Assembly: GCA_963797835.1 (NCBI GenBank)
Contig: CAWCRN010000019.1
Coordinates: 1 to 64,000 of the forward strand
Length of the DNA stretch: 64,000 nt
Direction: 5' to 3'
Origin: JBDTSW01 sp963797835
GTDB lineage: Bacteria; Actinomycetota; Thermoleophilia; Solirubrobacterales; 70-9
The position numbers and the translations under genes are program-made. Numbering within the stretch: the first letter of the stretch is position 1; each line of letters begins with the position of its first letter. Below are positions 35,075-44,825 of the stretch, piece by piece. The notes below the pieces were generated by a model. That model was given only the letters and a program-made list of their open reading frames with translations. It was not told the origin of the DNA and did not search any database.

Positions 35075-36320
35075 CCCGGGACGTCCTCCTCACGTTGAGC
35101 CTGCTCCTGGGCGCCGCGCTCGCGGCCCGGTTCCTGGCGAGCCTGCTGCGGGTGCCGGAGATCCTCCTGCTGGTCCTGTTCGGCGCGCTCCTCGGCCCCT
35201 CCGTGCTCGACGTGGTCGACGTCCCCCTGGACTCGATCGGCGCTCAGCTCCTGTTCACCCTCGGCGTCTCGCTGATCCTCTTCTACGGCGGGCTGAACCT
35301 CTCGCTCGACGTGCTGCAGCGGGTTCGGGTGGGCCTGGGGATGCTCGTCGTCCCCGGCGTGCTCTTGACCGCCCTGATCACGGGCGCCGTCGCCCATCTC
35401 GCCTTCGACCTCTCGTGGACCGCGGCGCTGCTGATGGGCGCGGTGCTCGCGCCCACCGACCCCGCGATCCTGATCCCGCTCTTCGTCCGCTCGCGCCTGC
35501 GGACCAAGGTCGCCCAGACCGTGGTCGCGGAGTCCGCCTTCAACGACCCGACCGGGGCGGTGCTCGCCCTGGCCCTGGCGGGCGTCCTGCTCACCGGCGA
35601 CGACTCGATCGCGACGCCCGCGGTGGAGTTCGCGCTGGACCTCGGGATCAGCACCGTGATCGGCATCGTCGCGGGCGTGCTGCTCGCCGCGACGATCTCC
35701 AGCCGCCGGGCAGGGATCTGGCGCGAGTCGTCCGCCGCCGCGGTGCTCGCCGTGGTCACGATCGGCTACTTCTCGCTCGACTCGGCCGGGGGCAGCGGCT
35801 ATCTCGGTGCCTTCCTCGCCGGGCTCATCGTCGGGCAACATGGAGCGCCTGGGGCTGGCGATGCACTCGAGGCACGAACGGGAGCTGCGCCAGTTCGCCT
35901 TCAGCACAGCCGACCTCGTGACGCTCCTCGTCTTCGTCGTCCTGGGCGCGAACATCCCCTTCGACACCCTCGGGGAGTACTTCCTGCCGGCGCTGGCGGT
36001 CCTCGGGGCGCTGCTGTTCCTGGCGCGCCCGGTGACGGTCCTCGCCTGCGTCCTTCCCGACCGGCGGGGGGCCTGGACCCGGCCCGAGCTGGCGTTCCTG
36101 TGCTGGACCCGGGAGACCGGGGTCGTTCCGGCGGCGCTGGTCGGAGTGCTCGCCGGGCTCGGGCGTGCCCGACATCGACGTCTACGCCGCCGTCGTCGCG
36201 ATGGCGATCGTGGCCACCCTGCTCCTCCAGGCCCTCCCGGCCGCCTGGCTTGCGGGAAGGCTCGGGCTCCTGGACGGCAGGCCGCGAAGCACGGCCGCCG
36301 CCGACCCCGTCGCGTCCTGA
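35071..36320 (+). CDS. Na+/H+ antiporter (CPA1 family), two frame breaks
   Basis: About 416 aa with twelve membrane segments. The ion-binding motifs APTDPAILIPLF and VAESAFNDPTGAVLALAL are those of NhaP-like cation/proton antiporters. One break near 35837 (gtcgggcaacatgg) joins LIVG to NMERLGLAMHSRHEREL. A second near 36163 (ctcgggcgtgccc) joins LAGLG to VPDIDVYAAVV. Both look like an extra G in a GG run. GTG start overlaps the upstream gene by 4 bp. It exchanges Na+ or K+ for H+ for pH or salt homeostasis. Confidence 0.85.
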
Positions 36321-36368
36321 CGCGGGGACGCTCCCGCCCCACAGGGTTGCGGCTCTACGATCCCCTGG

Positions 36369-36794
36369 GTGTCGCCCTGGGGACGACGAAGGAAGGGGCC
36401 GCGTGAGCGGCTGGGACACGAGAAGCCCGGGGCCGCCCTGCGCGGCCCCCCCATCACCCTGACCTGCGAGTGCGGGGAGCGGGCAGAGCTGCCCTACGGC
36501 GAGGGGTGGCTCTGCCCGTCCTGCGGGCGTCGCTACGACACGGCCCGGATCCCTCGGGAGGACTACGAGCAGATCAGGCGCACCCAGCTTCGCTTCCGCA
36601 TCCTGCCGGTGGTCTACGGGCTCTTCGTCTCAGGCGTCGCCGTGTTCTTCATCGTCACCGGCAACGAGTTCAGCGTGTTCTTCCTGCTGCCGATCTCGGT
36701 GATGGCCTGGTTCATGCTGATCCGGCCGGTCCATCGCAGGCGCTACCGGGAGGCGATCGCCGACCTCCCGCGCTGGGACCTGCGCGCCGAGTAG
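36369..36794 (+). CDS. zinc-ribbon membrane protein
   Basis: About 140 aa: a zinc ribbon (TCECGERAELPYGEGWLCPS then CGRRY; four Cys), followed by two helices (VVYGLFVSGVAVFFIVTGNE and FSVFFLLPISVMAWFML) and a basic tail. The N-terminal 30 residues from GTG 36369 look non-native. GTG 36404 in another frame would give MSGWDTRSPGPPCA and needs a frame correction. Unknown function. Confidence 0.6.
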   Translation: MSPWGRRRKGPRERLGHEKPGAALRGPPITLTCECGERAELPYGEGWLCPSCGRRYDTARIPREDYEQIRRTQLRFRILPVVYGLFVSGVAVFFIVTGNEFSVFFLLPISVMAWFMLIRPVHRRRYREAIADLPRWDLRAE

Positions 36795-36830
36795 GGGCGT
36801 GCGTGTGAGGCGGAATCCGCCTTCCGCCTG

Positions 36831-36861
36831 TTAGGCTGCCCTAACCGTTAGGCCACCCTAA
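36831..36861. promoter_or_regulatory. tandem DtxR/MntR-like operators before ZIP transporter
   Basis: TTAGGCTGCCCTAA (36831-36844) and TTAGGCCACCCTAA (36848-36861) are two TTAGG-N4-CCTAA inverted repeats 17 bp apart, ending 7 bp before the ATG. The half-site TTAGG/CCTAA is the core of DtxR/IdeR/MntR boxes. They probably repress the transporter when the metal is plentiful. Confidence 0.7.
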
Positions 36862-36868
36862 TGAGCCG

Positions 36869-37699
36869 ATGACCTTCTCCGAGACGATCCTCCTGGCCGC
36901 TGTCGCCGGCTTCACCATCTACTTGGGCCTGCCTCTGGCACGGCTGGAGATGAGCTCGCGGGCGCGCGTGGCGCTGGCGATGTTCTCCGTCGGCATCCTG
37001 GCGTTCCTGCTGGTCGACGTGCTCGGGCATGGCTACGAGGACACGGAGGCCGCGGTCGAGGCCTTCGGTGAGGGCGAGGGCAGCTTCGGCCACGCCCTCG
37101 CGCTGACGGTGCTGTTGCTCGGCGGGTTCACGGTCGGCTCCCTGGGGATCGGCCTGCTGGAGCGGAGGATTCGCTCGCGGGCGAATCTGCCCACCTCGTC
37201 CGGGGGCGGCGACGGAACCACAAGGCACATCACTGAGGACGCGGCCCGCCACGCGCTGCTCACCGGGTTGTTCATCGCCGCCGCGATCGGCCTCCACAAC
37301 TTCGCCGAGGGCCTGGCGATCGGGGTCTCGGCCGGGACGGACGAGATCGCGCTCGCCACCGTGCTGGTGGTTGGCTTCGGGATGCACAATGCCACCGAGG
37401 GGTTCGGGATTATCGGCCCGCTGGGGGACGTGCGCCCGTCGTGGCGCTGGCTCGGCATCGCTGGCCTCATCGCGGGCCTGCCGGTGGTGATCGGCGCCAG
37501 CATCGGCTGGAGCGTCGACTCGGAGCCGCTCGAGATCGCGTTCTACGGCCTTGCCGGCGGCGCGATCCTCTTCGTGATCGGCGAGGTCTGGCACGGGGTA
37601 CGCCGCTACGGGCACAGGGAGCTCGGGCTCCTGATGCTCGCGGTGGGCTTCAGCGCGGGCGTCCTCACCGATTTCGTGGTCGCCTACGCGGGCGGCTGA
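36869..37699 (+). CDS. ZIP-family divalent metal transporter
   Basis: 276 aa, eight membrane segments. The metal path is shown by AIGLHNFAEGLAIGVSAG (fourth segment) and FGMHNATEGFGIIGPLG (fifth), the HNxxEG pair of ZIP proteins. The loop after the third segment is acidic and Gly-rich (SSGGGDGTTRHITEDAAR), with a single His rather than a His-rich loop. ZIP proteins import zinc, iron or manganese. The tandem TTAGG-N4-CCTAA boxes right before the start favour iron or manganese over zinc. It stands alone. Confidence 0.88.
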   Translation: MTFSETILLAAVAGFTIYLGLPLARLEMSSRARVALAMFSVGILAFLLVDVLGHGYEDTEAAVEAFGEGEGSFGHALALTVLLLGGFTVGSLGIGLLERRIRSRANLPTSSGGGDGTTRHITEDAARHALLTGLFIAAAIGLHNFAEGLAIGVSAGTDEIALATVLVVGFGMHNATEGFGIIGPLGDVRPSWRWLGIAGLIAGLPVVIGASIGWSVDSEPLEIAFYGLAGGAILFVIGEVWHGVRRYGHRELGLLMLAVGFSAGVLTDFVVAYAGG

Positions 37700-37887
37700 C
37701 CGACAACCTGCCCGGGAAGCACGGCCGGTCATAGCGCTTTGGACGAGGGCGAACTTTCCGTTCGTCTATGCCTTTGCGGCGCGTCCTACCTTGCAGTGGA
37801 GGTGTGCTGGATTCACCTCGTATAGCGGGGTCAACACCCTGCACGGAACGGGCCCGCCGGCGGACGACCCCGCCTGGGCCCACGGCG

Positions 37888-39354
37888 CTACGCCGGCGCC
37901 TGTGCAGCGGGCTCCGCCGCCTCCTCCGGCATGGTCGGCGTCTCCTCGCGCAGGCGGATCCCCGTGCGGTCCTGCACCACGTGGCGGAAGACGTAGAGCA
38001 CCAACGAGACCCCGAGCACGATCAGGCCGACCCGGGTCTTGTCCAATCCGTAGCCGTACTCGTCGGCGTAGATGAAGCCGCCCCAGATGATGAACACCAT
38101 GTTGATCGCGGCCAAGAGTCCCGCGATCGGCACCCAGATGGCGGACAGGCGAATCGGGCGCGGCCAGTTCGGCCGGTCCCGGCGCAGCAGCAGGAAGCCG
38201 GTGAGCGCGAACACGTGGGCGAGGATGTAGCCCAGGTTGCCCGCCGCCAGGATCTCGATCGCGCTCGCGAAGTAGGTGATCAGGAAGAGGTTGAGCAGCG
38301 CGTCGAGCGTCATCGCCCGCGCAGGGACGTTGAAGCGGTTGAGCACCCCCAGCTGCTTGATCGTCATCCCGTCCCGGGAGATCCCGAACAGGGCACGCGA
38401 GCCGTCCATCGTCGCGGTGTTCATGGACAGCAACAGGCCCGCCACCAGGCAGAAGATCATCACGTTGCCCAGCGCGTTTCCGACGAGGGTGTCGAACACC
38501 TGCGTGTAGAAGGAGATGCCCGTCGCGTCCTCGGCGACGGCCGCCGTGCCGATCGTCCCGCCGACTCCCAGCGGCAGCAGGGCGTAGACCACCACCGAGA
38601 ACGCCGCCGACGCGCGCAGCGCTCGCGGGGTGTCCGTCTCCGTGTCGTGGTACTCGGGCGCGAACGCCGCCACCGTCTCGAACCCGTAGGCCGACCACCC
38701 CATGAAGTAGAGCCAGACCAACGCCAGGCCCAGGCCGCCGCCGGCTCCGATCTCCCACTGCATGTTGTCGCTCGACCAGTCCCCGGTGATGTAGGGGAGG
38801 AACATGAGCACGAAGGCCGGGATCAGCAGCAGGCCGCCCGTCACGTAACCGAGCCAGACCGCCGGCCGCACCCCGAAGATGTTGAAGGCCCAGACCAGGA
38901 GGATCGCGATCATCCCCAGCAGGATCGGGAGGGTGAGGTCGAAGCCGCCGCCGCTCTCCGCCCAGGTCGAATCGGAGAACCACTCGGCCTGGACCAGGGT
39001 CCCGACCACCAGCCCGTTGATCGCGAGCACGCTCGACCACGCGAACCAGTAGCCGAAGGTCGCGATCGGTCCCACGAACGTGAAGTACTTGCGCCACGCC
39101 TCGTGCGCGAACAGCGAGATGCCGCCGGCCTTGTTCGGGAACATCGTCGCCAGCTCGGCGTAGATGTTGTTCTGCAGCGCGCCGAGGCAGACGGAGACGG
39201 TCCAGAGGACGAACGCACCGGTGGTGCCGAGGGCCCCGATCGAGAATCCGAGGGCGGCGATCAGGAACCCCGGGTTGGCGAGCGCGATGACGAAGCCGTC
39301 CCACCACGTCATCGCCTTGAGCAGCTGGCGTTCCTCGACCTGGGCAGTTGCCAT
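37888..39354 (-). CDS. APC-family amino acid permease
   Basis: 488 aa, twelve or more membrane segments. ANPGFLIAALGFSIGALG, GWSAYGFETVAAFAPEYHDT, MNTATMDGSRALFGISRDG and LNRFNVPARAMTL match APC transporters. AGGAGG precedes the ATG, and operator D lies 30 bp upstream. This links it to the N-methyl regulon, so uptake of a methylated amine or amino acid is plausible. The 188-bp space to the ZIP gene on the other side is empty. Confidence 0.87.
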   Translation of the reverse strand: MATAQVEERQLLKAMTWWDGFVIALANPGFLIAALGFSIGALGTTGAFVLWTVSVCLGALQNNIYAELATMFPNKAGGISLFAHEAWRKYFTFVGPIATFGYWFAWSSVLAINGLVVGTLVQAEWFSDSTWAESGGGFDLTLPILLGMIAILLVWAFNIFGVRPAVWLGYVTGGLLLIPAFVLMFLPYITGDWSSDNMQWEIGAGGGLGLALVWLYFMGWSAYGFETVAAFAPEYHDTETDTPRALRASAAFSVVVYALLPLGVGGTIGTAAVAEDATGISFYTQVFDTLVGNALGNVMIFCLVAGLLLSMNTATMDGSRALFGISRDGMTIKQLGVLNRFNVPARAMTLDALLNLFLITYFASAIEILAAGNLGYILAHVFALTGFLLLRRDRPNWPRPIRLSAIWVPIAGLLAAINMVFIIWGGFIYADEYGYGLDKTRVGLIVLGVSLVLYVFRHVVQDRTGIRLREETPTMPEEAAEPAAQAPA

Positions 39355-39383
39355 CGGGCCTCCTCTCTCGCTGTCCCGGGCAA

Positions 39384-39403
39384 CGTACCTATTTGTGCAG
39401 TGG
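39384..39403. promoter_or_regulatory. putative operator, site D (CGTACCTATTTGTGCAGT)
   Basis: Same pattern as sites A, B, C and E, between the leftward permease (30 bp from its ATG) and the rightward UspA gene. The position fits control of the permease. Confidence 0.5.
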
Positions 39404-39478
39404 CACGTCAAGGTCGGGTTCCCGCAACTTGGGGACTTGCGCTCGCGAACGATCGTGGGATCCTCGTAGCTCACGCCA

Positions 39479-39966
39479 TGGGCACCCTGGTGCGAGACCG
39501 CCACGACCGAGCCTCGATCGCCGAGGCAGAGCGCGACGCGGGACGGCCGGTGGTGCTGGGGACGCTGGCCTGCAGCATCGATCCATCGGCCGAGCGGATG
39601 GCGATCGAGTCGGCGCTCGAGGTGGGATCGCCGCTGCTGGTCACCAACGTCGTCCACCTGCCCAACTACCCGACGACGCTGATGCTGGTCGGGCCCGACG
39701 CGGCCACCCTGCCCCACGAGGAGGCGCTCGAGGCGGTGCGGGCGACCGCCGAGCGCGCCGCCGCGCTGGGGATCCGCACGGAGCACCTCCGCGTCAGCAG
39801 CAAGCGGCCGGTCAAGGCACTGCTCGAGGTCGCCCGCGACCGGCGTGCCGGGCTGCTCGTGTTCGGCCCGGACCGCTCACAGATCCCGGCGCGCCGCTAC
39901 CGCCGGGCGGCGCGCGAGATCCGCCATAAGGCGGCCTGCCTGGTCTGGATCGCGCCCGAGGCGTAG
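39479..39966 (+). CDS. universal stress protein (UspA family)
   Basis: 162 aa with a single UspA fold: PVVLGTLACSIDPSAERMAI at strand 1, AAALGIRTEHLRVSSKRPVK, then ARDRRAGLLVFGPDRSQIPA and KAACLVWIAPEA at the last strand. The ATP-binding GxxG pattern of classical UspA is not clear (FGPDRSQIP). It lies between the permease and the acyl-CoA-dehydrogenase-like operon. Confidence 0.75.
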
Positions 39967-40003
39967 GCTTTACACGGCCACCCTCGTGCGGCAGAATCAC
40001 CCT

Positions 40004-40024
40004 CTGTACAGATTTGTACAGTGG
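40004..40024. promoter_or_regulatory. putative operator, site E (perfect CTGTACA-N4-TGTACAG)
   Basis: CTGTACAGATTTGTACAG is a perfect 7-bp inverted repeat with a 4-bp spacer and the most symmetric of the five related sites. It lies 25 bp before the ATG at 40049, so it would control the flavoprotein and the DUF1989-GcvT gene. Confidence 0.6.
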
Positions 40025-40048
40025 GCGCCAACCCGGAAGGAGACAGGA

Positions 40049-41452
40049 ATGTCGGAGAAACAGTGGGGCGGAGAGGCGTTCTGGGGCCTGGGCTACGAGT
40101 GGGATCCCGACTGGGTCCTGACCGAGCGCCAGAAGGAGCTGCGCGCGCAGCTGATCGACCTCTGCGAGAGCGACCTGCGAGCGAACGCGAAGCGCTCCGA
40201 CGACGAGCTCGCCTACCCCCGCCCCAACTTCGAGATCCTGGCCGAGAACGGCTTCCTCGGCCTGACGGTGCCCGAGGAGTACGGGGGTCTCGGCGAGAAC
40301 CACGTCGCCTTCTCGATGGTCTGCGAGACGCTCGCGCGCTACGGCTGCGCGTCGACGGCGATGTGCTACGTCATGCACGTCGGCGCGGTCCAGACGATCA
40401 TGCTGCGCCCGACGCCGGAGCTGGTGGACAAGTACATCCGAACGCTCGACTCCGACTGCAGGATCGGGACGCTCTCCTACTCGGACCCCCAGACCGGCTC
40501 GCACTTCTGGTACCCGTTCTCCTCGAAGGCCGAGCAGGCCAACGGCGGCTTCAAGGTCAACAAGAAGTCGTCGTGGACGACCTCCGGCGGCTTCGCCGAC
40601 TTCTACGTCGTCCAGACCACGAGCCCGGACTTCTCGGGCTACGACGACCTCTCGGTGTTCGTGATCGACGGCGACGACGTGAAGGCGCACCCGTCGCTGT
40701 GGGACGCGCTCGGCCTGCGCGGCAACCAGTCGGGGCCGATCGAGGTCGAGGACGTCCAGGTCCCCGCCGAGCAGGTCGTCGGCCCCATCGGCGACGGCGC
40801 GACGTCGAACGACGAGGCGGTCGACCCCTGGTTCCTGATCGGGTCCTCGTCGGTCTGGAACGGCATCGCGCTCGGGGCGGTCGACATCGCCAAGCGCCAC
40901 ACGACGCGTAAGAAGCACGTCGACGTGGGGATGCGCGTCGCCGACTACCCGACGATCCAGGACTACGTCGGCGAGGCGGTGATGGACACCAACGCCTGCC
41001 GCATCTTCGTCCTCTCGGTCGCCCAGGCGATGGACCGCGCCACCGACGACAACACCAGGGTCCTCGCTCCCGGCGAGACCGCCCGCGCGGACTTCCTGCA
41101 CTGGGCGTGGCAGATCAAGTTCGAGGCGGCCAAGAACGTCGCCCGGGTCGTCGACAAGATGCTCCACGCCTGCGGCGGATCCGGCTACAAGCGCGACATG
41201 GAGCTGGAGCGCTACGTCCGCGACGCCAAGGCGGGATGGGTGATGGGCCCGACCAACGAGGTCCTGCGCCAGTTCGTCGGCAAGGCGGTCCTGCACGGCT
41301 TCGACGCGCTCGACTACTGGAACCAGACCTACAATCGGCGCGTGGTCGAGAACGAGCTCAAGAAGCTCGACGCGGCCGGCAAGCGCGAGCTCGCCGAGCA
41401 GCTCGTCGAGCAGGCCGAACAGGCCGAAGGAGCCGAGCCGGCCAAGGCCTGA
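40049..41452 (+). CDS. acyl-CoA-dehydrogenase-like flavoprotein
   Basis: 467 aa. FLGLTVPEEYGGLGENHVAF, GTLSYSDPQTGSHFWYPF, FKVNKKSSWTTSGGFADFYV and GGSGYKRDMELERYVRDAK are ACAD-fold features. The usual catalytic YEGTxxI motif near the C-terminus is MGPTNEVLR here, so the acyl-CoA base may differ. This suggests a specialised dehydrogenase or an FMN/FAD monooxygenase. It has a long Glu/Ala-rich tail. GGAAGGAGA precedes the ATG, and site E lies just upstream. Co-transcribed with the DUF1989-GcvT gene 3 bp downstream. Confidence 0.78.
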   Translation: MSEKQWGGEAFWGLGYEWDPDWVLTERQKELRAQLIDLCESDLRANAKRSDDELAYPRPNFEILAENGFLGLTVPEEYGGLGENHVAFSMVCETLARYGCASTAMCYVMHVGAVQTIMLRPTPELVDKYIRTLDSDCRIGTLSYSDPQTGSHFWYPFSSKAEQANGGFKVNKKSSWTTSGGFADFYVVQTTSPDFSGYDDLSVFVIDGDDVKAHPSLWDALGLRGNQSGPIEVEDVQVPAEQVVGPIGDGATSNDEAVDPWFLIGSSSVWNGIALGAVDIAKRHTTRKKHVDVGMRVADYPTIQDYVGEAVMDTNACRIFVLSVAQAMDRATDDNTRVLAPGETARADFLHWAWQIKFEAAKNVARVVDKMLHACGGSGYKRDMELERYVRDAKAGWVMGPTNEVLRQFVGKAVLHGFDALDYWNQTYNRRVVENELKKLDAAGKRELAEQLVEQAEQAEGAEPAKA

Positions 41453-41455
41453 GCT

Positions 41456-43790
41456 ATGGCGGTGGCCGCCCGATCGGCACTGGTGCTACCCGGCCTGAAG
41501 CCGGTCGACCGGTCGCTGGAGACCCACTGGGTTCGCCCCGGCGCCGCGACCGCGGTCCCCCTGCACCCCGACGACCGGATCACGATCGTCAACCGCGACG
41601 GGGGGCAGGTGGGCGAGCTCACCGTCGTCGACTCCGAGGGGGGCGAGGACGCGGCGGCGCTCGGCGCCCGGACCGACGTCGACGCGACGGTGCTGCGCGA
41701 TCTCGTCCGCGCGGGCAGCGCCGACGGGTTCCTGGCCGAGCTCCACGCCGGCGGCCTCGTGCCCGACGACGCCCGGGCGCTGCGCCTGTTCGAGAACGAG
41801 ACCCCGCGCGACGCGGCGGAGGAGTTCGTGGCCGAGCGCGAGGCGATCGCGATCGTCGCCGCCCCCGGTGGCAGGGTCGTGGAGGGCGACTGGCCCGCCT
41901 CCCCGCTGCTGATCGAGGTCCGGCGCGCGATCCCGCGTGAGCTGGAGGAGGTCGAGCTGCCGGCGCCACTCGCGGAGCCGCGGCTCGACTTTCGCGTCGA
42001 CCGGGCCAGCGCGGTGGCCTACGAGGTGAAGCAGGGCGAGTACATCCAGATCATCGACGTCCAGGGCAAGCAGTGCTCGGACTTCCTCGCCTTCAACCGC
42101 GAGAAGCTCGAGGACGGCAGCGAGCGCGGGCTCGACGCGACCACGACGCGCTCCCTGATGGGGGCGGCGTATCCGCAGCCGGGCCTCTACCGCAAGAGCT
42201 TCGATCGTCGACATGGACCCGCTGGTCGAGGTGGTCCAGGACACCGTGGGCCGCCACGACAGCTTCGCGCTCGCCTGCAACGCCAAGTACTACGAGGACC
42301 TCGGCTACTTCGGGCACACGAACTGCTCGGACAACTTCAACGGACAGGTGACCCCGTACGGCGTCGCCGCGCGCAAGGGCTGGGAGGCGCTCAACTTCTT
42401 CTACAACACGGCCTTCGACGACGACAACCGGCTCATGGCCGACGAGCCCTGGTCGCGTCCCGGGGACTTCGTGCTGCTGCGCGCCGCGAACGACCTCCTC
42501 TGCGCCTCCTCAGCCTGCCCCGACGACATCGACCCGGCCAACGGCTGGGAGATCACCGACATCCACGTCCGCGTCTACCGGCCGGAGAACCGCTTCTCGC
42601 TGGCCATCGCCCACCGCGTCACCCCGGAGGCCGAGCCCGTCATGACCAAGGAAACCGGATTCCACCCGCGCACGTCGGACCTCACCCGCGACTTCGTCGA
42701 GTACAGGGGCTACTGGCTGCCGGACTGCTTCGAGGGCGAGGGCGCTATCGCCGAGTACTGGGCGTGTCGCGAGCGGGCGGCGATCATGGACCTCTCGCCG
42801 CTGCGCAAGTGGGAGGTGGTGGGACCCGACGCGGAGCTCTTGATGCAGCGTGCGATCACGCGCGACGCCCGCAAGCTCTCGGTCGGCCAGGTGACCTACA
42901 CCGCTGTCTGCAACGAGACCGGGGGGATGCTGGACGACGCCACCGTCTACCGGCTCGCCGACGACAACTTCCGCTTCGTCACCGGCGACGAGTACACCGG
43001 CGTGCACCTGCGCGAGCTGGCCGAGGCGGAGTCGCTGCGGGCCTGGGTGAAGCAGTCGACCGACGAGCTCCACAACATCGCCGTCCAGGGTCCCGCGAGC
43101 CGCGAGATCCTCGCCGACGTCGTCTGGACGCCGCCGATGCAGGCGGCGCTGTCCGACCTGCGCTGGTTCCGCTTCCTGATCGGACGGGTGGGCGACTACG
43201 ACGGGATCCCGATCGTCGTCTCGCGCACGGGCTACACGGGCGAGCTCGGCTACGAGGTCTGGTGCCATCCCGACGACGGCCCAGCCGTCTGGGACGCGAT
43301 CTGGCGGGCCGGCGAGCACCACGGCCTGACGCCGCTCGGGCTGTCGGCGCTCGACATGCTGCGGATCGAGTCGGCCCTGATCTTCGCCAACTACGAGTTC
43401 GACGACCAGGTCGATCCGTTCGAGGCCGGGATCGGGTTCTCCGTCGTGCTCGACGGCGAGGACGATTTCGTCGGCAAGGAGGCGCTGATCGAACGCAAGG
43501 CGCATCCCCAGCGCCGGCTCGTCGGGCTCGAGCTCGAGGGCCACGAGGTCGCCGGCCACGGAGACTGCGTGCACGTCCCGGGCTCGCGCGCGTCGGTCGG
43601 GGTGATCACCAGCGGGACCCGGAGCCCCACCCTGCGCAAGAACATCGCCCTCTGCCGGATGGCGGTACAGCACGCGGAGCCGGGGACGGAGGTCGAGGTC
43701 GGCAAGCTCGACGGACAGCAGAAGCGGATCCCGGCGACGGTCGTGACGATCCCGTTCTACGACCCGGAGAAGACCCGGCCGCGGAGCTGA
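41456..43790 (+). CDS. DUF1989 / aminomethyltransferase (GcvT) fusion protein, one frame break
   Basis: About 777 aa. The N-terminal part, to about residue 420, has the urea-carboxylase-associated DUF1989 domain (VKQGEYIQIIDVQGKQCSDF, NDLLCASSACPDDIDPANGW). The C-terminal half is a folate-dependent aminomethyltransferase domain: MDLSPLRKWEVVGPDAELLM, NIAVQGPASREILADVV, GYTGELGYEVWCHPDDGP and DFVGKEALIERK. The frame changes near 42205 (agcttcgatcgtcgac): removing a G joins YRKSF to IVDMDPLVEVVQD. It may move a methyl or methylene unit to THF from an N-methyl donor made by the preceding flavoprotein (inference). Confidence 0.83.
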
Positions 43791-43805
43791 CGCCTCCGGG
43801 GCGCG

Positions 43806-43821
43806 GGGCGGCTAGCCGCCC
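43806..43821. terminator. possible bidirectional terminator hairpin
   Basis: GGGCGGCTAGCCGCCC is a perfect 16-bp palindrome between two convergent genes. It contains the stop codon of the flavin reductase gene. No U tract is present, so termination is only suspected. Confidence 0.3.
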
Positions 43822-44435
43822 GAGATGAGGCGGGCGTACTGGCCGCCGTGGAACAGCAGCGGAACGGCGTCCGGCGCCCGGCGTGCGTACTCCACCTGCC
43901 CGAGGAACAGCGAGTGGTCGCCGCCCCAGTACGAGCGCACGATGTGGGCCACGAACTGTGCCGCCGAGCCGTCGACGAGCGGCGTCTCGTGGACGATCGC
44001 GAAGCTCGGCATGGGGGCCTCCTCCGGTGCCCGCCCCGCGAAGCGGTCGGAGAGCGCGTGCTGATCGGCCGCCAACACGCTCACCGCGAACCGCAGGCCC
44101 TCGTGCAGGAGGGAGCACATCTTGGTCCGCCGATCGACCGAGATCAGCACCAGTGGCGGCTCCAGCGACACCGACATGAAGGCGTTCGCGGTCATCCCGT
44201 GGATCTGATCGCCGACGCGCGTCGTGATGACGGTCACCCCGGTCGCGAACATGCCGAGCGTCTCGCGCAGCGCCACCGCCGGGTCGTCTCCCTCGACGTC
44301 GAGCCGCTTCTCCGTGGTGGGCTCGAGGGCGGTCTCCCCGATCCCCTCCGGCCCGGCCCCGACCCAGGCGCTGGCCTCGGCCAGGCTCAGGTCGAACTCG
44401 GGCGGGGTCCCTTGCGCCTCCGTCACGAGCAGCAT
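43812..44435 (-). CDS. flavin reductase-like (HpaC-type) protein
   Basis: 207 aa. The FMN-binding flavin reductase core is ALRETLGMFATGVTVITTRV, GMTANAFMSVSLEPPLVLIS and HSLFLGQVEYARRAPDAVPL, ending GGQYARLI. A 45-residue acidic N-terminal extension precedes the domain. Such enzymes supply reduced flavin to two-component monooxygenases; the flavoprotein at 40049 is a candidate partner. It is convergent with the DUF1989-GcvT gene. The start among the Leu/Met codons is uncertain. Confidence 0.82.
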   Translation of the reverse strand: MLLVTEAQGTPPEFDLSLAEASAWVGAGPEGIGETALEPTTEKRLDVEGDDPAVALRETLGMFATGVTVITTRVGDQIHGMTANAFMSVSLEPPLVLISVDRRTKMCSLLHEGLRFAVSVLAADQHALSDRFAGRAPEEAPMPSFAIVHETPLVDGSAAQFVAHIVRSYWGGDHSLFLGQVEYARRAPDAVPLLFHGGQYARLISGG

Positions 44436-44476
44436 TATCCACCGGCCGGGAGGGAGGCTGTCGCGCCGGCGTGAGG

Positions 44477-44550
<74 letters not shown>

Positions 44551-44630
44551 TGGTGGGGTCAGGGTAGCCCGCGCCACAGGCCGTTCCCGGCATCCAGCGC
44601 CCGCAGGCGCGACTAGACTCAGCCGGGCGT

Positions 44631-44704
44631 CGGGGCGTGGCGCAGCCTGGTAGCGCGCGGCCTTTGGGTGGCCGAGGTCCCCGGTTCAAATCCGGGCGCC
44701 CCGA
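44631..44704 (+). tRNA. tRNA-Pro(TGG)
   Basis: Acceptor CGGGGCG with CGCCCCG, D-arm GCGCAGCCTGGTAGCGC, anticodon loop TTTGGGT giving anticodon TGG, T-arm CCCGG-TTCAAAT-CCGGG. All stems pair. CCA is not encoded. Confidence 0.95.
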
Positions 44705-44825
44705 TTCCCAGGTCACGGGGCTGGCGAGCCCTCGCTCCCGCGCTCGAGCGCGCGAGGGGGCGCCGTCTTCTCTGCGCACAGGCATAGAGAACGCGCCCGG
44801 CGGCCGGCTCTCGCTCGAAGCCGCG

